From: Diadema setosum
Taxonomy: Eukaryota > Echinodermata > Echinoidea > Diadematoida > Diadematidae
Reading direction: 5' to 3'
DNA: 64,000 nt
Assembly (NCBI GenBank): GCA_033980235.1
Contig: CM067065.1
Span: 25,948,836 to 26,012,835, forward strand
The translations under genes and the position numbers were made by a program. The notes under the pieces are model-generated. The model was given only the letters and a program-made list of their open reading frames with translations, was not told the DNA's origin and made no database searches. This document shows positions 11,651-22,704 of this stretch, piece after piece. How positions within the stretch are numbered: the stretch's first letter is position 1; each line of letters starts with the position of its first letter.

Positions 11651-12774
11651 TCAATTAAAAATGCAATATTGATCCAATATTAATGACATACAGCAATTAC
11701 AGTCCTCAGTATGAAAGGAACAGATAAGTTTTAAGTTGGATTTGAATGACTCTGTAGATGACAGTTCCCTTAACTGAAGAGGTAACTGATTCCACAATTT
11801 TGGTCCCATAACGGAAAAAGCACGATCACCATACCCATGTTTTACTCTGGGTGTTTGGAGTAAGAATGCATCTGATGATGAACGTAGCCTTCGTGTCGGA
11901 TTGTATTTTTGAACAGAATTACTTATGTATATTGGGGAAAAAGAATGTTTACTGAATGATGTACTAATAACAGAATCTTGAAAATAATCCTTTTTTCTAC
12001 AGGTAACCAATGTAAGGAACAGAGAACACCTGGTGACATGGAATCAAACTTATTAGTAAAAGTTAACAATCGGGCAGCAGAATTTTGCAACCGTTGAAGT
12101 TTTGTGACATCTTTTTTTAAAAAATTACACAACAATGAATTCGAAAAATCCAACCGAGAAGAAATCAAAGCATGAATAAGTATCTCAGCTGCAGATTCAG
12201 ACAAATATTTCCTTATGAAACTTGAATTACGCAACTGATATCGAACATTCCGCTGAATATGAGTTACATGACTTCGAAATGACATTTCCTGATCAAATAT
12301 GACACCAAAATTACGGGCTGTTTTCGACGGAGTAATGCAAGTGCTACCGATGTTGACATGACATGACTGATAATCAACTTTGCTTAACATATGCTTTGAT
12401 CCCAATAACAGAAACTCAGATTTATCATCATTTAGTTTAAGGCCATTGGATGTAAGCCAAATTTTCAGGTCTTGCAAACATGCTTCGAGTTTTACAATGG
12501 CGGATGACAATGAAGACGGAGTGGGTTTAAAAGACAAATAAAGTTGTATATAACAATGATAACTAATACAATGCTTGCGAAATACTTCACTAATTGGTTG
12601 CATATACAGAGAAAAAAGCAGCGGGCCTCCAACAGAACCTTGAGGTACACCAAACTTTGTCATAGTTTTACAAGAGGTACATGAAGAATCACCAATTCTG
12701 ACATAATGAGATCGATCACATAAGTAGGATGTAAACCAATCAAGAACAGTTCCTTTGATGCCCAAATATCTCAA
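11651..12774 (-). pseudogene. LINE reverse transcriptase fragment lacking the ADD of its active site
   Basis: Two overlapping minus frames (12774-11923 and 12010-11651) make up the C-terminal two-thirds of a CR1/L2-type polymerase. Visible motifs are WFTSYLCDRSHYVRIG, FGVPQGSVGGPLLFSLYM (motif B region), LKLNDDKSEFLLLGSK (thumb), and the terminal SAARLLTF, LHWLPVEKRI and LWNQLPLQLREL blocks. Where the family has a Y-x-D-D-type box before QLYLSF, this copy reads CYIQLYLSF, consistent with an in-frame loss of about three codons near 12545-12560. A frameshift lies near 11950. The product cannot be an active polymerase. Confidence 0.85.
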
Positions 12775-12824
12775 TCTAGGAATGCAATAGTGAAAAGCAT
12801 GCTTGCTTCACAAATAAAAATGAT

Positions 12825-12867
12825 GATAATGATGGTAATTATAATAATGATAATAATATTACTACTA

Positions 12868-12912
<45 letters not shown>
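12825..12912. repeat. Compound (TGA/TAA/TAC)n trinucleotide microsatellite
   Basis: ATGATGATAATGATGG grades into TAATAATA and then at least 13 ACT units (12871-12912). By comparison with copy 1, whose tail is (TAA)n at 10294-10322, this is the expanded 3' tail of LINE copy 2. Confidence 0.85.
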
Positions 12913-12914
<2 letters not shown>

Positions 12915-13499
12915 ATGGTGGCTATACTTGCAAAGGGCGCAGGTCTATTTTTTTCGATGCTCATGGCGTTTCAAACAATAACAATAAATATATATATATT
13001 ATACATGTTCAAACATGAAAACACAGAAGAAAATGACAAGCAACAAACAACTACATACCAGATAAAGAATGCAATCGTTCCGAACATTATAGATTGCAGT
13101 TATAGTCCTCAGTGTGAGGAGAACAGATACGTTTTAAGTTTGGATTTAAATATTTTGTAGATGACAGTTGCCTCATCTGAATAGGTAGCTGATTCCACAA
13201 TTCTGGTCCTATAAGGGAGAAAGCACGATCACCCCATCCATGTTTTCATTTTATCTTTTTTTTTTTTGAGTAACAACACATCTGATGGTGTCGGATTGTA
13301 TTTGGGAATAGAGTAGGTATACGGGGGAAAGGGTTTAAACCGAATGATGTACTAATAACAAGATCTTTAAAATGTTTTTTTTTTTTTCTACAGGAAGCCG
13401 ATGTAAGGAACGGATGATTGGTGATATGGAATAAAACTTAGTATTGTAAAAGTTAACAACCGGGCCGCAGAATTTTGCAACCGTTGAAGTTTTGTGACA

Positions 13500-13532
<33 letters not shown>

Positions 13533-13949
13533 GGGGGGGGGGGGAATATTACACAATAGCGAATTCGAAAAACCCAGCCGAGAAGAAGGCAGAGCATGAT
13601 TAAGCATATCAGCCATGGGCGTAAATCCCCCCCCCCCCCCTGAATTGAAGGAGGAGGGGGGGGGGGGTGGCCTGTACAATAATTCCCCCCCCCCCCACCG
13701 AAATTTGATTAAAAAAATGGAGGAAGCAGGAATGTAATTGTATTAATTTTGGCATATTGCATGACGTTGGTATGCCGGCCTTCAGACAGGTACAGAGCTG
13801 AACAGTATTCTATCTTGTAGGATAATGTATACATAATTTTCTCAGGCGCTCGCTCGCTTCGCTCGCTCGCTCAGAGAGTAATATCGACATAACGATGATG
13901 ACTCTGATGACTCAGTCAGGATACATCTATGGGCATACCCAGGGATGAT

Positions 13950-14960
13950 CAGGTGGGTCGAATCTATGGGGGGGGGGGGGGGGGGGGCAAAGGGGCATTT
14001 GCCTCTCCCCAACGGAAATGTTGGGGCAGACAAATCATTTGTCCCCCAAGCAATTCCCGAGATGAGGACAAATCTCGAACTTTCTTTATGGAAAATTGTC
14101 CAAATACCGCCAGAACTATGCACCGGATCGTTGAATTGCAATCATAAACATGCAAAAGCTCCGCTAACTGGGTCCCTTTCGATAGACTTTACACTTTTGA
14201 GATTGACGTATTTCCTTGCATTTTATCAAAGAGTGTGCAGCAGATCTTTTCACTTACAAAAGCTCCCTCATACGCAGAGGAGTTGATGGGGGGGGGGGGG
14301 GTGGTTCCTCCAGAAAAGTATAGGGGACAAACATATCATTTTGCTCCTCCTCGTAACTCCCGAGATGTGGATATGTTCTTACTTTTTTTTTGATAGAAAA
14401 CTGTCTAAATATTTCACGCAAAGATGGCTGAATTTCAATCCTGAAAATACAAAATCTCCCTCGCGTTCAGTCCTTTCTACTTAACACACTTTAGATTTTA
14501 AATGTTTCATCTAAAGTGTGCACCAGGTCTGTCACTTCAGTTACAAAAAAGAACACAGAAGATCCACCGCGGTTGGGAGGGAATATGTTTTTTCAATCAA
14601 CCTTTTTCTCGCTTTGTTTCCCATTCAAAACTTTGGTACACTTTGGGGATTGACAGCTTTCCAAATTTTCCATCAAAATTTTCATTTGTATTTGTATTCT
14701 AAGAATGCAAAAGCCCACTTGTATGCAGGGACGTCGATCCTGGAGGACTGGGGGGGGGGGGGACAAACATGTCATTTTCACAATTCTCCAAATTATGAAA
14801 ATTTTCTTGCGTTTTGTCCAAATATCTTATCCAAAGTGTGCACCAGATTGCTGAATTTCAATTCAATCAAATGCAAAATCTCTCGTGCTTGGGAGGGGGA
14901 AATTGTGCTTGGAAAAAGGCAAATTGATCAATAATAATCTATATCAAAATATTCTGCTAA
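13950..14960. repeat. Diverged tandem units with poly-G blocks
   Basis: Blocks of roughly 300-400 bp recur. They contain a G-run followed by GGGACAAACATATCATTT-like sequence, then AATTCCCGAGAT / AACTCCCGAGAT, AAAGTGTGCACCAG and ATGCAAAATCTC. At least three units are visible (starting near 13970, 14285 and 14750). Proline- or glycine-rich frames in this stretch come from C/G runs and are not genes. Confidence 0.6.
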
Positions 14961-14962
14961 CC

Positions 14963-15496
14963 GCAAACAAGTGGGACTTTTTCAAGTCGATAAAACAAGC
15001 ATAAACATGCATCAAATTGCACCATTTAAACATCAAAATGCAAAAATTTCTCACCGTGGGAGGGGAACATCCCCATCCACACCCTCCCCTCCTTCGCTCG
15101 CTCCGCTCGCTTGGGTTCGGTCGCTTTCATGATATTAAGTGTAAGAGTAATACAAGAAGTTTGCTTCAATGATACCATTTTATAACCAAATTGTTTTTTA
15201 AGAATCGACATCAAAATATATTGCTACCTTAAACAAGTGAGACTGTTTCAAGTCGACAAAACGCGCAAAAACATGCATCAAATGGCACCATGTACAACAT
15301 CAAAATGCAAAAAGTTCTCACTATGGAAGGGGGACAGCCCCTCCCACCCCCCTCACCTCGCTCGTTCCGCTCGCTCGGACTCGGTCGCGTTCATGATATT
15401 CAGTGTAATAATTAATACAAGAAGTTTATTAAATCACACAATTTTATAGGCAAATTTGTTCAATAATAATCTACATCAAAATGTACTACTACCCTA
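14963..15496. repeat. Tandem repeat, two units of about 266 bp
   Basis: AACAAGTGGGACTTTTTCAAG (near 14966) recurs as AACAAGTGAGACTGTTTCAAG (near 15232). Each unit then contains CATGCATCAAAT, a CTCCC-rich patch, a CTCGCTCGCTCCGCTCGC-type block and TTCATGATATT. A similar CTCGCTTCGCTCGCTCGC block lies at 13848-13871. Confidence 0.75.
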
Positions 15497-16184
15497 AAGG
15501 GGAAGGCTAGTAACTGATCAGTGGGAATCTGTGGAAATTCTGGGAGGTGATTGTTCCAATCCTTATGGGATTCATTCAAGTGTTCATTGTATATCTATTA
15601 TTGTTTGAAAATGATTTGCTTCAGAATGGTCTCATATTCAAGTAATGTGCAGTTTAATGCTTCCAGGTTAGCGTCCCTGGTCAGTGACGGAGCATTATAA
15701 AGTGTGTGTGTGTGGGGGGGGGGGGGGGCACCAAGCTTCTTCCCCCCCCCCAAAAAAAAAAGGAAAAAAAAAAGGCTGCGCTGGTCCGGTTATGGGCTTG
15801 TAATCGTGGTAATGGTGACTATCGCCGATCACCTCCCCCCCCCCCCCCCCCCCTCAGTACGGATTTACGCCGTTGATATCAGCTGCAGATTTTGACCAAA
15901 AAAGAAATCTTATGAAACTTTCAAATTACCCAACTCATATCTAACATTCCGCTGAATTTTAGTTATATGACTTTTCGTGATCAGCTATAAACACCTAAGT
16001 TACGGGCTGTTTTTGATGTAGTATACAAGTGGTACAGACAGGACCGATATGGACGTAACATCATTAATGATCGACTTTACTTAACATATAATTCTATAAA
16101 CCAATATGAAGAGTTTGAAGATAATGAAGAGTTTGTTCGCAAAAACCGATAAGACCATATTTGCCAAATGGAGATATTTGCGAT

Positions 16185-18287
16185 TGTCACGATGTGACTG
16201 AGAGTGCGAGTGTGGAATGTGTGAGATTCCTTTGTTCAGGCAAGCCATCAGGTGGGAAATGGGGACAGCAGGCGTAAACAGCATAGAAAGTTAGAATCGG
16301 GCAAGCCAGGTGGAGAGAAGTGGTTAGGGAGAAAGGACAGTGTGGAAGAAAGAGGGAGGCTCAGTGGAGCAAGGGTAAAATAGCTAATGTACAAAGGGAG
16401 AGTTGGTAGGAAAGAATATGTATTTTGTTAGGGGGAGATAGTTGGGATAGATAGGTTTAAAGCCAAAAGGAGGAATTAGTTGGAAAGAAAAGGGACATGT
16501 AATAAAAAAGGGAAAGCTAGTTGGAACCAGTTTAAGCACAGTAGAGGGTGGAGTTATATTAGAGGCGACAAGGAAAGTAAATTTGGACGGAAAAAGCAGT
16601 TGGATCTGAACATCTGTCAGAGCAAGACATGCTCTTCTAACTCACTGGTGATAGGAGTAGAGAGGTAGCTGATCGGCCTACAACGCAGCGCTGCATTTCA
16701 GGCAGGAGAGTCATGGCACAGCAGCCCCACGCATTAGGGCAGGGCACGCGCAAGACATGCTGCAGGCACTGACAACAGCTGAAGTCTCCTCCTCACCATT
16801 GCTTGAGGGTCTGAACACCAAATCAGACGTAAGTAGTTTTGTAGCTGTATTAAGTTTGTTTTTGTGATATTCTGAGTTTGTCATTATTATTATTTTTTTA
16901 AATATAGAGATTTATGTTATGTTCGCTGGTTCACTATAATATGTGGATTAATGATGTTAAAGTAAAGATTATGTTGTATGTCAGATTGGATAATAAGGTT
17001 GTATAATGATGAAATAGGATTTGTTTTAGTTTGGCAAGAAGGCAGGCCAAGTCAGCAGGTGAATGTTATAGGTGGAATGTTTAGATTTACAGCGATATTT
17101 GTGGATACAGTAGATTTTGTTTTTCTATGGTTGTATCAGGAAAATACAATCCAGGTTTTGTTGTTCATAATTAAAGTGAATGAAGTTAGAAGTTTGTTAA
17201 GGGATAAGTTAAAATGTAATTTTGGTTGCTGAAGGATTTAAAGGTTAGTTTTAATGAGAAAGGGATATATGTTAAGAGAATACAGTTTAGCTGGTTTTTG
17301 ATTGAGATAGTTTATATGAGATGATCTGTCATGTTTATATGTTAAGTGAGTTATGAGTATATACATGGCGATGGTTTATTTCTGTAGTATGTATAGGTCT
17401 GTTTGTCATGGTGGAAGTATACAGGAGCATTATTGGTTAAGTATAAGGAAGTATTGAACTGTGGTTCATGCTTGAGATTACCCTGGGAATGTGATTATAA
17501 TGGTATGAGAGGTGGTTATAATATCCCCATATAGATCGACACCGACGAGCTGGGCTCGACGGAACCATCGTTATCTCGACGGCATAGCAAATACGCTCGG
17601 CGGAATCACCGTCAGGTAACTCAACGGCATCATATTGACGGCATCACCATTAGCTCAACGGCATCTCGGTTAGCGTGAGGGCAATTCCCGCTACCCGGAC
17701 AGAATTCCCGTACCTTGGTAGTCCTCCGGTGCAAGCGGTAGCATCTCGGTCGACACGACAATTCCCGCCAGCCGGACGACATCCTCGACATCGCGATTAT
17801 CCAGGCAACTTCTGCATTACCGCACAGACTAGTTCACACCCCCCCCCCCTTCCCGTCGGACAGTATACATTGAAACCACACGTGCGCACAGTAAAGTATT
17901 GAACCACAGGTATTTTATTCAACCCGGGTCTAGGATGTGTTTATAAGATTAGTCTAGGATGTGTTTATAAGATTAGTCTAGGATGTGTTTACATGAGGAA
18001 AGGATTTATTAGCATATTATATTATCTCATTGGATTGCTCCTGAACGTTTCTATAATTTCTTTGGTGTAAAGACGAACGCAATAGTAATAGTTTTTTTTT
18101 GTGTGGGAAAGTATTGTACAAATATATATATATTTTTTGAAGTCTTGTTGGAAAAATAAATAGCATAAGAGCTGCATTTTTTGTTCAGTAAACTCACAAA
18201 GTGTTGAAGTGTATTAATTACAGTGTATCTCATAGCAGAACCAGACTTATCGTCAGTCGTAGATAAATACAGATCTTAGAGCTGACA
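16185..18287. mobile_element. 2.1-kb solo LTR-like insertion with GCGAT target duplication
   Basis: The insertion starts TGTCACGATGTGACTG and ends CTTAGAGCTGACA, and is flanked by GCGAT on both sides (16180-16184 and 18288-18292). TG...CA ends with a 5-bp duplication are the signature of LTR-retrotransposon integration. No gag, pol or second LTR lies within it, so a long solo LTR is the simplest reading. Internal features are a GC-rich degenerate repeat of CTCAACGGCATC-like words at about 17540-17790 and a triplicated GTCTAGGATGTGTTTA motif at 17930-17990. Frames inside show no known motifs. Confidence 0.7.
17540..17790. repeat. Degenerate CTCAACGGCATC short tandem repeat
   Basis: Words such as CTCGACGGCAT, CTCAACGGCATC and TTGACGGCATCACC recur at irregular spacing of roughly 15-30 bases in a GC-rich island inside the LTR-like insertion. 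A possible regulatory or structural role is untested. Confidence 0.5.
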
Positions 18288-18790
18288 GCGATTAAAGGTA
18301 AAGAAAAATAAAGAGAATAATAAGAAAATTTTGGCTTCTTTTGACCATAACTTCAAAAATGTACCTTTAAAGGAAGTGACCAATATATCTTGAAAGGTAT
18401 TATTTTGTATTTAATGACAGAGACCGTACTTCAAAATCTTCAAAAAATGGACTTATCGGTTTTTGCGAACAAACTATTCATATGTATATGTATGTATATA
18501 TATATAACTCAAGATTTATCATCCGTCAGTTTAAGGCCACTGGATGTAAGCCAGATTCTGCAGGTCTTGCCAACATGCTTCATGTTTTGCAATGGCCGAT
18601 GACAGTGAAGACACAACAGGTTTGAAAGTAAATGAAGTTGTGTATCATATGCATAACAATGATAACCAGTACAATGTTTGCGCAATACTTTACAGATTAG
18701 TTACATAAACAGACAAAAAACAAAAACAAAAACGGGCCTCCAACAGAACCCTGGGGTAACCAATAACAAATAACCAATAACCAATCCTGA

Positions 18791-19024
18791 CAATTCTTCT
18801 CTGCATCAACTCAATGATCATCATTTTCAGTGCGTAAAACACACGTGTGCGTACACCAGGACCTATACAATGTAGATGTAGGCTTACATAAAAGTAGGCT
18901 AAATTACAGATGTATACAATTAATGATAATAATACATGAATGTCTTATATCGCACGAAATGCACACAAAATGTCAGAGAACGTGGCTACAGCTGCTAACG
19001 TCTTCACAGTGAGAGAGGTATTTA
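18791..19024. other. Non-coding spacer
   Basis: This is short unique-looking sequence between LINE copy 2 and the minisatellite, with nothing supported in it. Confidence 0.4.
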
Positions 19025-19350
19025 ACCAGGGGGTATAGGCCCTAGTTTTCCGGGTGGTAGTTAAGTGGGTGGTAGGTGTCCAGGGAGTAGTTATCCGGGG
19101 GGTAGTTAGCCGGCGCATGGTAGTTATCCGGTGGGTAGTTGTCGTAGGGGTATTGCCCTGGGGGTGATTGCCCTAAGAGGGTAGTTGTCCGGGGGTAGTT
19201 GCCCTAGGGGGTAATTGCCCTGGAGGGTAATTCCCTTAGGAGGGTAGTTGTCCGGGTGGTAGTTGCCCTAGGGGGAATAGCCCTGGGGGGTAATTATCCT
19301 TGTGGTAGTTATCCGGAGGGTAGTTGCCCAGGGGGTAAGTGCCCGGATAC
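19025..19350. repeat. GGGGGTAGTTATCC minisatellite (reverse orientation)
   Basis: Units of about 14-18 bp such as GGGGGTAGTTATCCGG and GGGGTAATTGCCCTGG are the reverse complement of the family at 446-1050 and 9226-9660. The array is moderately diverged. Confidence 0.8.
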
Positions 19351-19699
19351 GATTTACTGCATGACAAAATTAATGTTGAGATTGGAACAGGTCCCAAAAT
19401 AATCCAGATTCACAAAGATTAAATAAGATTAATTTAAAATAAAATTAATATTACAATGTAGGTAGTTCTATTTTTTTTTTTATTTATTCTCCACTCATGG
19501 GATGGATTGCCCTGGTCAGCTAAAAGCTGGTTTTCACAGGGGTCCAACTTACCACTAAGAATTACTATACCACAATAAGAGAGTCCTTGATATAGAAATA
19601 TATTGAAATGAAATTTATGATCATCATGATCATGTATCCTAGACTTATTTATGAACCTAAATTTGTTAAGCCGAAAAATCTTTCCTTTTATAGGCCATC

Positions 19700-19885
19700 T
19701 GTTATGTTGTCATCCTTGACACAAAGAATAATTCCTTGACAGGCGTGATTCAGCAGTTACGAGACATTTTATTTAGGAGCAATACTTGACGTAGCTCTGT
19801 GCCTATGAGTGCCTCTGAGCCTCTCCACTCAGTATTACAATTTGGTGTACATCCGAGTATATGTCAATTAGTACATGACATAACA
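19700..19885 (-). repeat. 3' LTR of the Gypsy element
   Basis: On the plus strand it begins TGTTATGTTGTCATCC and ends CATGACATAACA. The ends form a short inverted repeat (TGTTATG/CATAACA). It matches the other LTR with only scattered substitutions and about one length difference, pointing to a recent insertion. Confidence 0.92.
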
Positions 19886-19896
19886 TCCCCTCTCTC
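19886..19896 (-). other. Polypurine tract of the Gypsy element
   Basis: On the minus strand GAGAGAGGGGA directly precedes the 3' LTR, the expected primer position for plus-strand DNA synthesis. Confidence 0.75.
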
Positions 19897-20621
19897 AACA
19901 AATTGGTCCAAATTGGTATCTTGATCATAACACCGTGTAACATTTATAAAGTATCTGCCACTGAATGTGACACAAGTTCAATATACAGTATTCATACGGA
20001 ATAGCAACTTGCATGTTGTAAGCAGTTTATCTGTGACCTGTTGTTAAAGCAAATGTCTTCAGTAATGTAACAATTCCGCATTGTCTGAGGTAAATTAATT
20101 GTCTAAAATGAATAAACTTGCATGCACATAATATCATTAGTATTGTTCTTGTGACTGATACATAAAGATTGATTAAAGGCTGTATTAATTTTGACTAATT
20201 CCAAAATGCGTAGGCTGAAAAGCTTTTACTCATTTCTAGTATGTTATAGCATGCCAAAAGTTCAATCTATAACTATTTACGGGTGAAGCTAGAGTGAACT
20301 ATGGCAATTTCATACATTGTACAGTATGCTAATAAGAATTAGCTTTCATAAATTTGGTTAACTCATGAAGTCAATATGCAATTCTATCAACAGATCTGAC
20401 TAAACATGTATATTTCAGCATTGGGTGTTATATTGTCACGTTATGTCAGTAAGTTTCAAAGTTTACACCACATAACTTCTCCCTTTTTCCATAAATGTGA
20501 ATAATTTGAAGTGCTTTGCCTCATGCATCTCAAAACAAATGATTTTCAATCAAAAATGGAACAGTCACAAGGGCTATTCTTAACACATAAAACAGTATTT
20601 ACAAAGCAGAGTATGTGTTTG

Positions 20622-21428
20622 CTACTCTGTGATAAGCATCTTTGGTGGTCTTACAGTACGACCACTTCTAGTAGTGTATACACCTGGTTTTTCAGGGGTG
20701 TTCTTACACTGGCTTTTCTTGGGTGTCAAGATTTCAGGGGTGGGGGCAAAGTGGACCCGCATTTTTGTGGTACCGAGGTCTCTCAGGTCAGTACGGGTTC
20801 TGCGCAGTGTGTGCCCATTGGGGGTCTGTACCAGGTAGGAGTTTGGTTCTTCACATACGTCCTTCACGACCACCGGTGTCCAGAGTCCTGTTCTGCTGTC
20901 CCTCATAGTAGCTCGTTGCCCTATCTCTAGGCTCGGCAGCTTCCTTATACCGCATACGTCATGGTTTTCTTTCTGCTTGGATTGACGGTCACAAAGCATC
21001 TGGCGAATCTCATCGTTGTTATGTATGTTACCACGGTTCAGAGTGTCTTTCACAGGAAGTGCACTTCTACACTTCCTCCTGTACAGTATTTCTGCAGGTG
21101 GCGGAATCTTGCTATCTATGGGGGTATTGCGGATTGAGAGCATGGATAGAAACTCGTCTTGGCTGCCTTCTCTAGCTTTGGTCAGGGTTGCTTTCACAGT
21201 TTGTATTGCTCTCTCCACCTGACCATTACTTCTGGGATAGTGTGGGCTAGAGGTGACATGTGTGAATCCCCCGGATTGACTGAATCTCTTGTATTCCTCA
21301 CTAGAGAATTGTGGCCCATTGTCACTTATCACTTTCTCTGGGATTCTATGCTCACTGAATATTGCCTTTGTCAGGCGGATTACAGCCACACTTGAGTACC
21401 GGGCAGGTAATTTCCTAACGAATGGCAT
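20622..21428 (-). pseudogene. Gypsy integrase (partial)
   Basis: This integrase inserts the reverse-transcribed DNA into host DNA. The 268-codon frame holds the second half of the catalytic core: VISDNGPQFSSEEY carries the second Asp, and HYPRSNGQVERAIQTVK carries the catalytic Glu. A C-terminal region follows with a basic tail ending in TTRSGRTVRPP, a common Gypsy integrase terminus. The N-terminal zinc-binding part and first catalytic Asp region fall in other frames between 21430 and 21750, where there is also apparent loss of sequence. Integrase activity from this copy is unlikely. Confidence 0.85.
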
Positions 21429-21614
21429 CTTAGAGAATTCAGTAGTCCACGATGATCAAGTATTCGTCGTTACGGAAGTGAAACAGGTCAGTACCAACAA
21501 TTTATATTCTCCACATCTTTGTCAGGCCAGAATGCCAGGCCAGAATACACACGAACGTGCATATGCCTGCGACTTGACTATGCCTTGATGTCCAATGTGG
21601 ACTTTCTCTAGGAC

Positions 21615-22154
21615 CTACTTCCTCATCCGTGGGGGTATGAAGAACCGGTCTCTCTTCATGAGAATGCCATATTCGATAGAGAGGGAGTATCTGCAAGACC
21701 AAAAATTCCTGATCTCCTTGGGTAGATCCCGTGCGTGTTCGGGCCATCCTTCTATCACTCTTGTGGCAAGCAAACTCATGGTCTTGTCTTGCAGGGTCTG
21801 CTCTTTGATTTCTTGGAGCCTTGTGTCAGAGCAGTGTATGACATGGATTGTCTCCTCTATGTCCAGGGTCTGTCCTGAGATTGGGCTCAATCTCGAGAGT
21901 GCTTCAGCAAGTAGCATCGTGCTTCCTGGACGGTACATGATGTGGACATCATACGGTTGAAGCCTTAGCATCATCCCTTGGAGTCTTGGTGGGGTGTCAG
22001 CAAGATTTTTGTGCTGGATGTTCTCCAAAGGTTTATGATCTGACTCGACAGTAAAACTAGATCCAAACACATATATGTGGAAACGTGTGCATCCGAAGAC
22101 TACTGCTAGTAGTTCACGTTCAATGTTGGCGTACCATTGCTCCGTGGGGGACAA
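21615..22154 (-). pseudogene. Gypsy RNase H domain
   Basis: The frame starts within the RNase H domain: SPTEQWYANIERELLAVVFG carries the catalytic Glu region, and FTVESDHKPLENI carries the conserved DHKPL box. It then runs through MYRPGSTMLLAEALSRL, the end of RNase H, into the linker before integrase. It is preceded directly by the end of the protease segment, because the reverse transcriptase is deleted at about 22155-22165. Confidence 0.85.
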
Positions 22155-22163
22155 TGCTCAGGG

Positions 22164-22679
22164 CTATTGAGGATACCCAATCAGCTCCTCCATCCTGTTG
22201 AGTTCTCCTTGGAGTTCCTCTTTCAAGTGGAAGGGGAGTCCTCTTGGGGAGTGAATGACCGGCTGTGCATCGTCTTTTAGATCAATGTGAAATTCATCAG
22301 GGAATTTGCCAATGCCTTCAAACCTGTCTGGATACCTTGTCTGTAGGTCCTTGGTATTCCTTACAGGTGCCTGTGTTGATGCCTGCACAGCGCAATTTAG
22401 CGTTACCAGTTCCATCTCCCTTGAACTGGGTAGACCAAGGAGTGCTGGTCCGGTAGTATCAACCACAAAGAATGTAGTTTTGTGCCACTTCCCATTCTTG
22501 TATCTACACGATAGGTTCACTGTCCCGTGCTGGGGAATCTCTGCACCATTGTACGCGAAGAGTCGTGTGCTGCTCCTGGAGATCAGAGGTTCGCGTGTGG
22601 TATCATCCCCGTCAGTCCATTCTGGATGGATCTGCTTGAAGATGCGGGTAGGCAGTATGTTGCCCTGTGCCTGTGTCAA
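22164..22679 (-). pseudogene. Gypsy protease and start of the reverse transcriptase
   Basis: Aspartic protease cleaves the polyprotein. The frame has GNILPTRIF just after the active site, LFAYNGAEIPQHG (flap region) and ALLGLPSSREMELV, the typical end of the protease fold. It then enters the reverse transcriptase connector FPDEFHIDLKDDAQPVIH and stops after RMEELIG. The active-site word VDTG can be read at 22669-22680 in the frame upstream, so a small frameshift lies inside the active site. The palm and fingers of the reverse transcriptase are absent. Confidence 0.85.
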
Positions 22680-22704
22680 CTTTCACTTTGAGAGTGTGAT
22701 CTCC

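Larger units (their letters stand above)
10290..12812 (-). mobile_element. CR1/L2-like LINE copy 1 (5'-truncated)
   Basis: Read on the minus strand, the element enters inside the reverse transcriptase at about 12812, ends its frame near 11650, and has a short 3' UTR that finishes in a (TTA)n tail (plus-strand TAA run at about 10294-10322). The 3' UTR is split by an LTR at 10464-11622. A second copy lies at 12813-18790. Shared 3' landmarks are a GCGCATAGGTCCAC-like block just inside the tail and a GTCCTCAGT block near the end of the frame. Confidence 0.85.
13613..15875. mobile_element. 2.26-kb inverted-repeat element in LINE copy 2
   Basis: LINE sequence breaks after ATATCAG (13606-13612) and resumes with a second ATATCAG (15876-15882), giving a 7-bp target duplication. 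The ends read CCATGGGCGTAAATCC on the left and, as reverse complement, CAACGGCGTAAATCC on the right. The interior holds only tandem repeats and homopolymer C/G runs, with no transposase, so it would be a non-autonomous DNA element. Later insertions may be nested inside it (about 15497-15700 resembles the foldback at 271-336). Confidence 0.6.
16104..18484. mobile_element. TTTGTTCGCAAAA-type MITE split by an LTR
   Basis: The left part (about 16104-16184) contains GAAGAGTTTGTTCGCAAAAA and CCAAATGGAGATATTTGCG. The right part (18293-18484) continues with ATTAAAGGTAAAGAAAAATA and ends GGTTTTTGCGAACAAAC, the inverted terminus. Together they match the uninterrupted 146-bp copy at 35841-35986, apart from about 100 extra bases (18325-18420) in this copy. 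The gap is an LTR insertion. The MITE itself interrupts LINE copy 2. Confidence 0.8.
12813..18790 (-). mobile_element. CR1/L2-like LINE copy 2, opened by nested insertions
   Basis: Segments at 12813-13612, 15876-16103 and 18500-18790 align in order with LINE copy 1 (11690-12660). They share, for example, TAGCTGATTCCACAATT, ACATTCCGCTGAAT and GGGCCTCCAACAGAACC. The intervening blocks are younger insertions. The 3' tail is a compound (TAA/TAC)n microsatellite at about 12825-12912. Coding capacity is destroyed by poly-T and poly-G runs around 13500-13545. Confidence 0.8.

Noticed and set aside
11923..12774. Host reverse transcriptase-like gene
   Set aside because: Its motifs are those of a CR1/L2 LINE, it lacks the catalytic Asp pair, and a second decayed copy lies next to it.
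13335..14286. Proline- or glycine-rich small proteins
   Set aside because: They come from homopolymer C/G runs in tandem repeats and from decayed LINE sequence.
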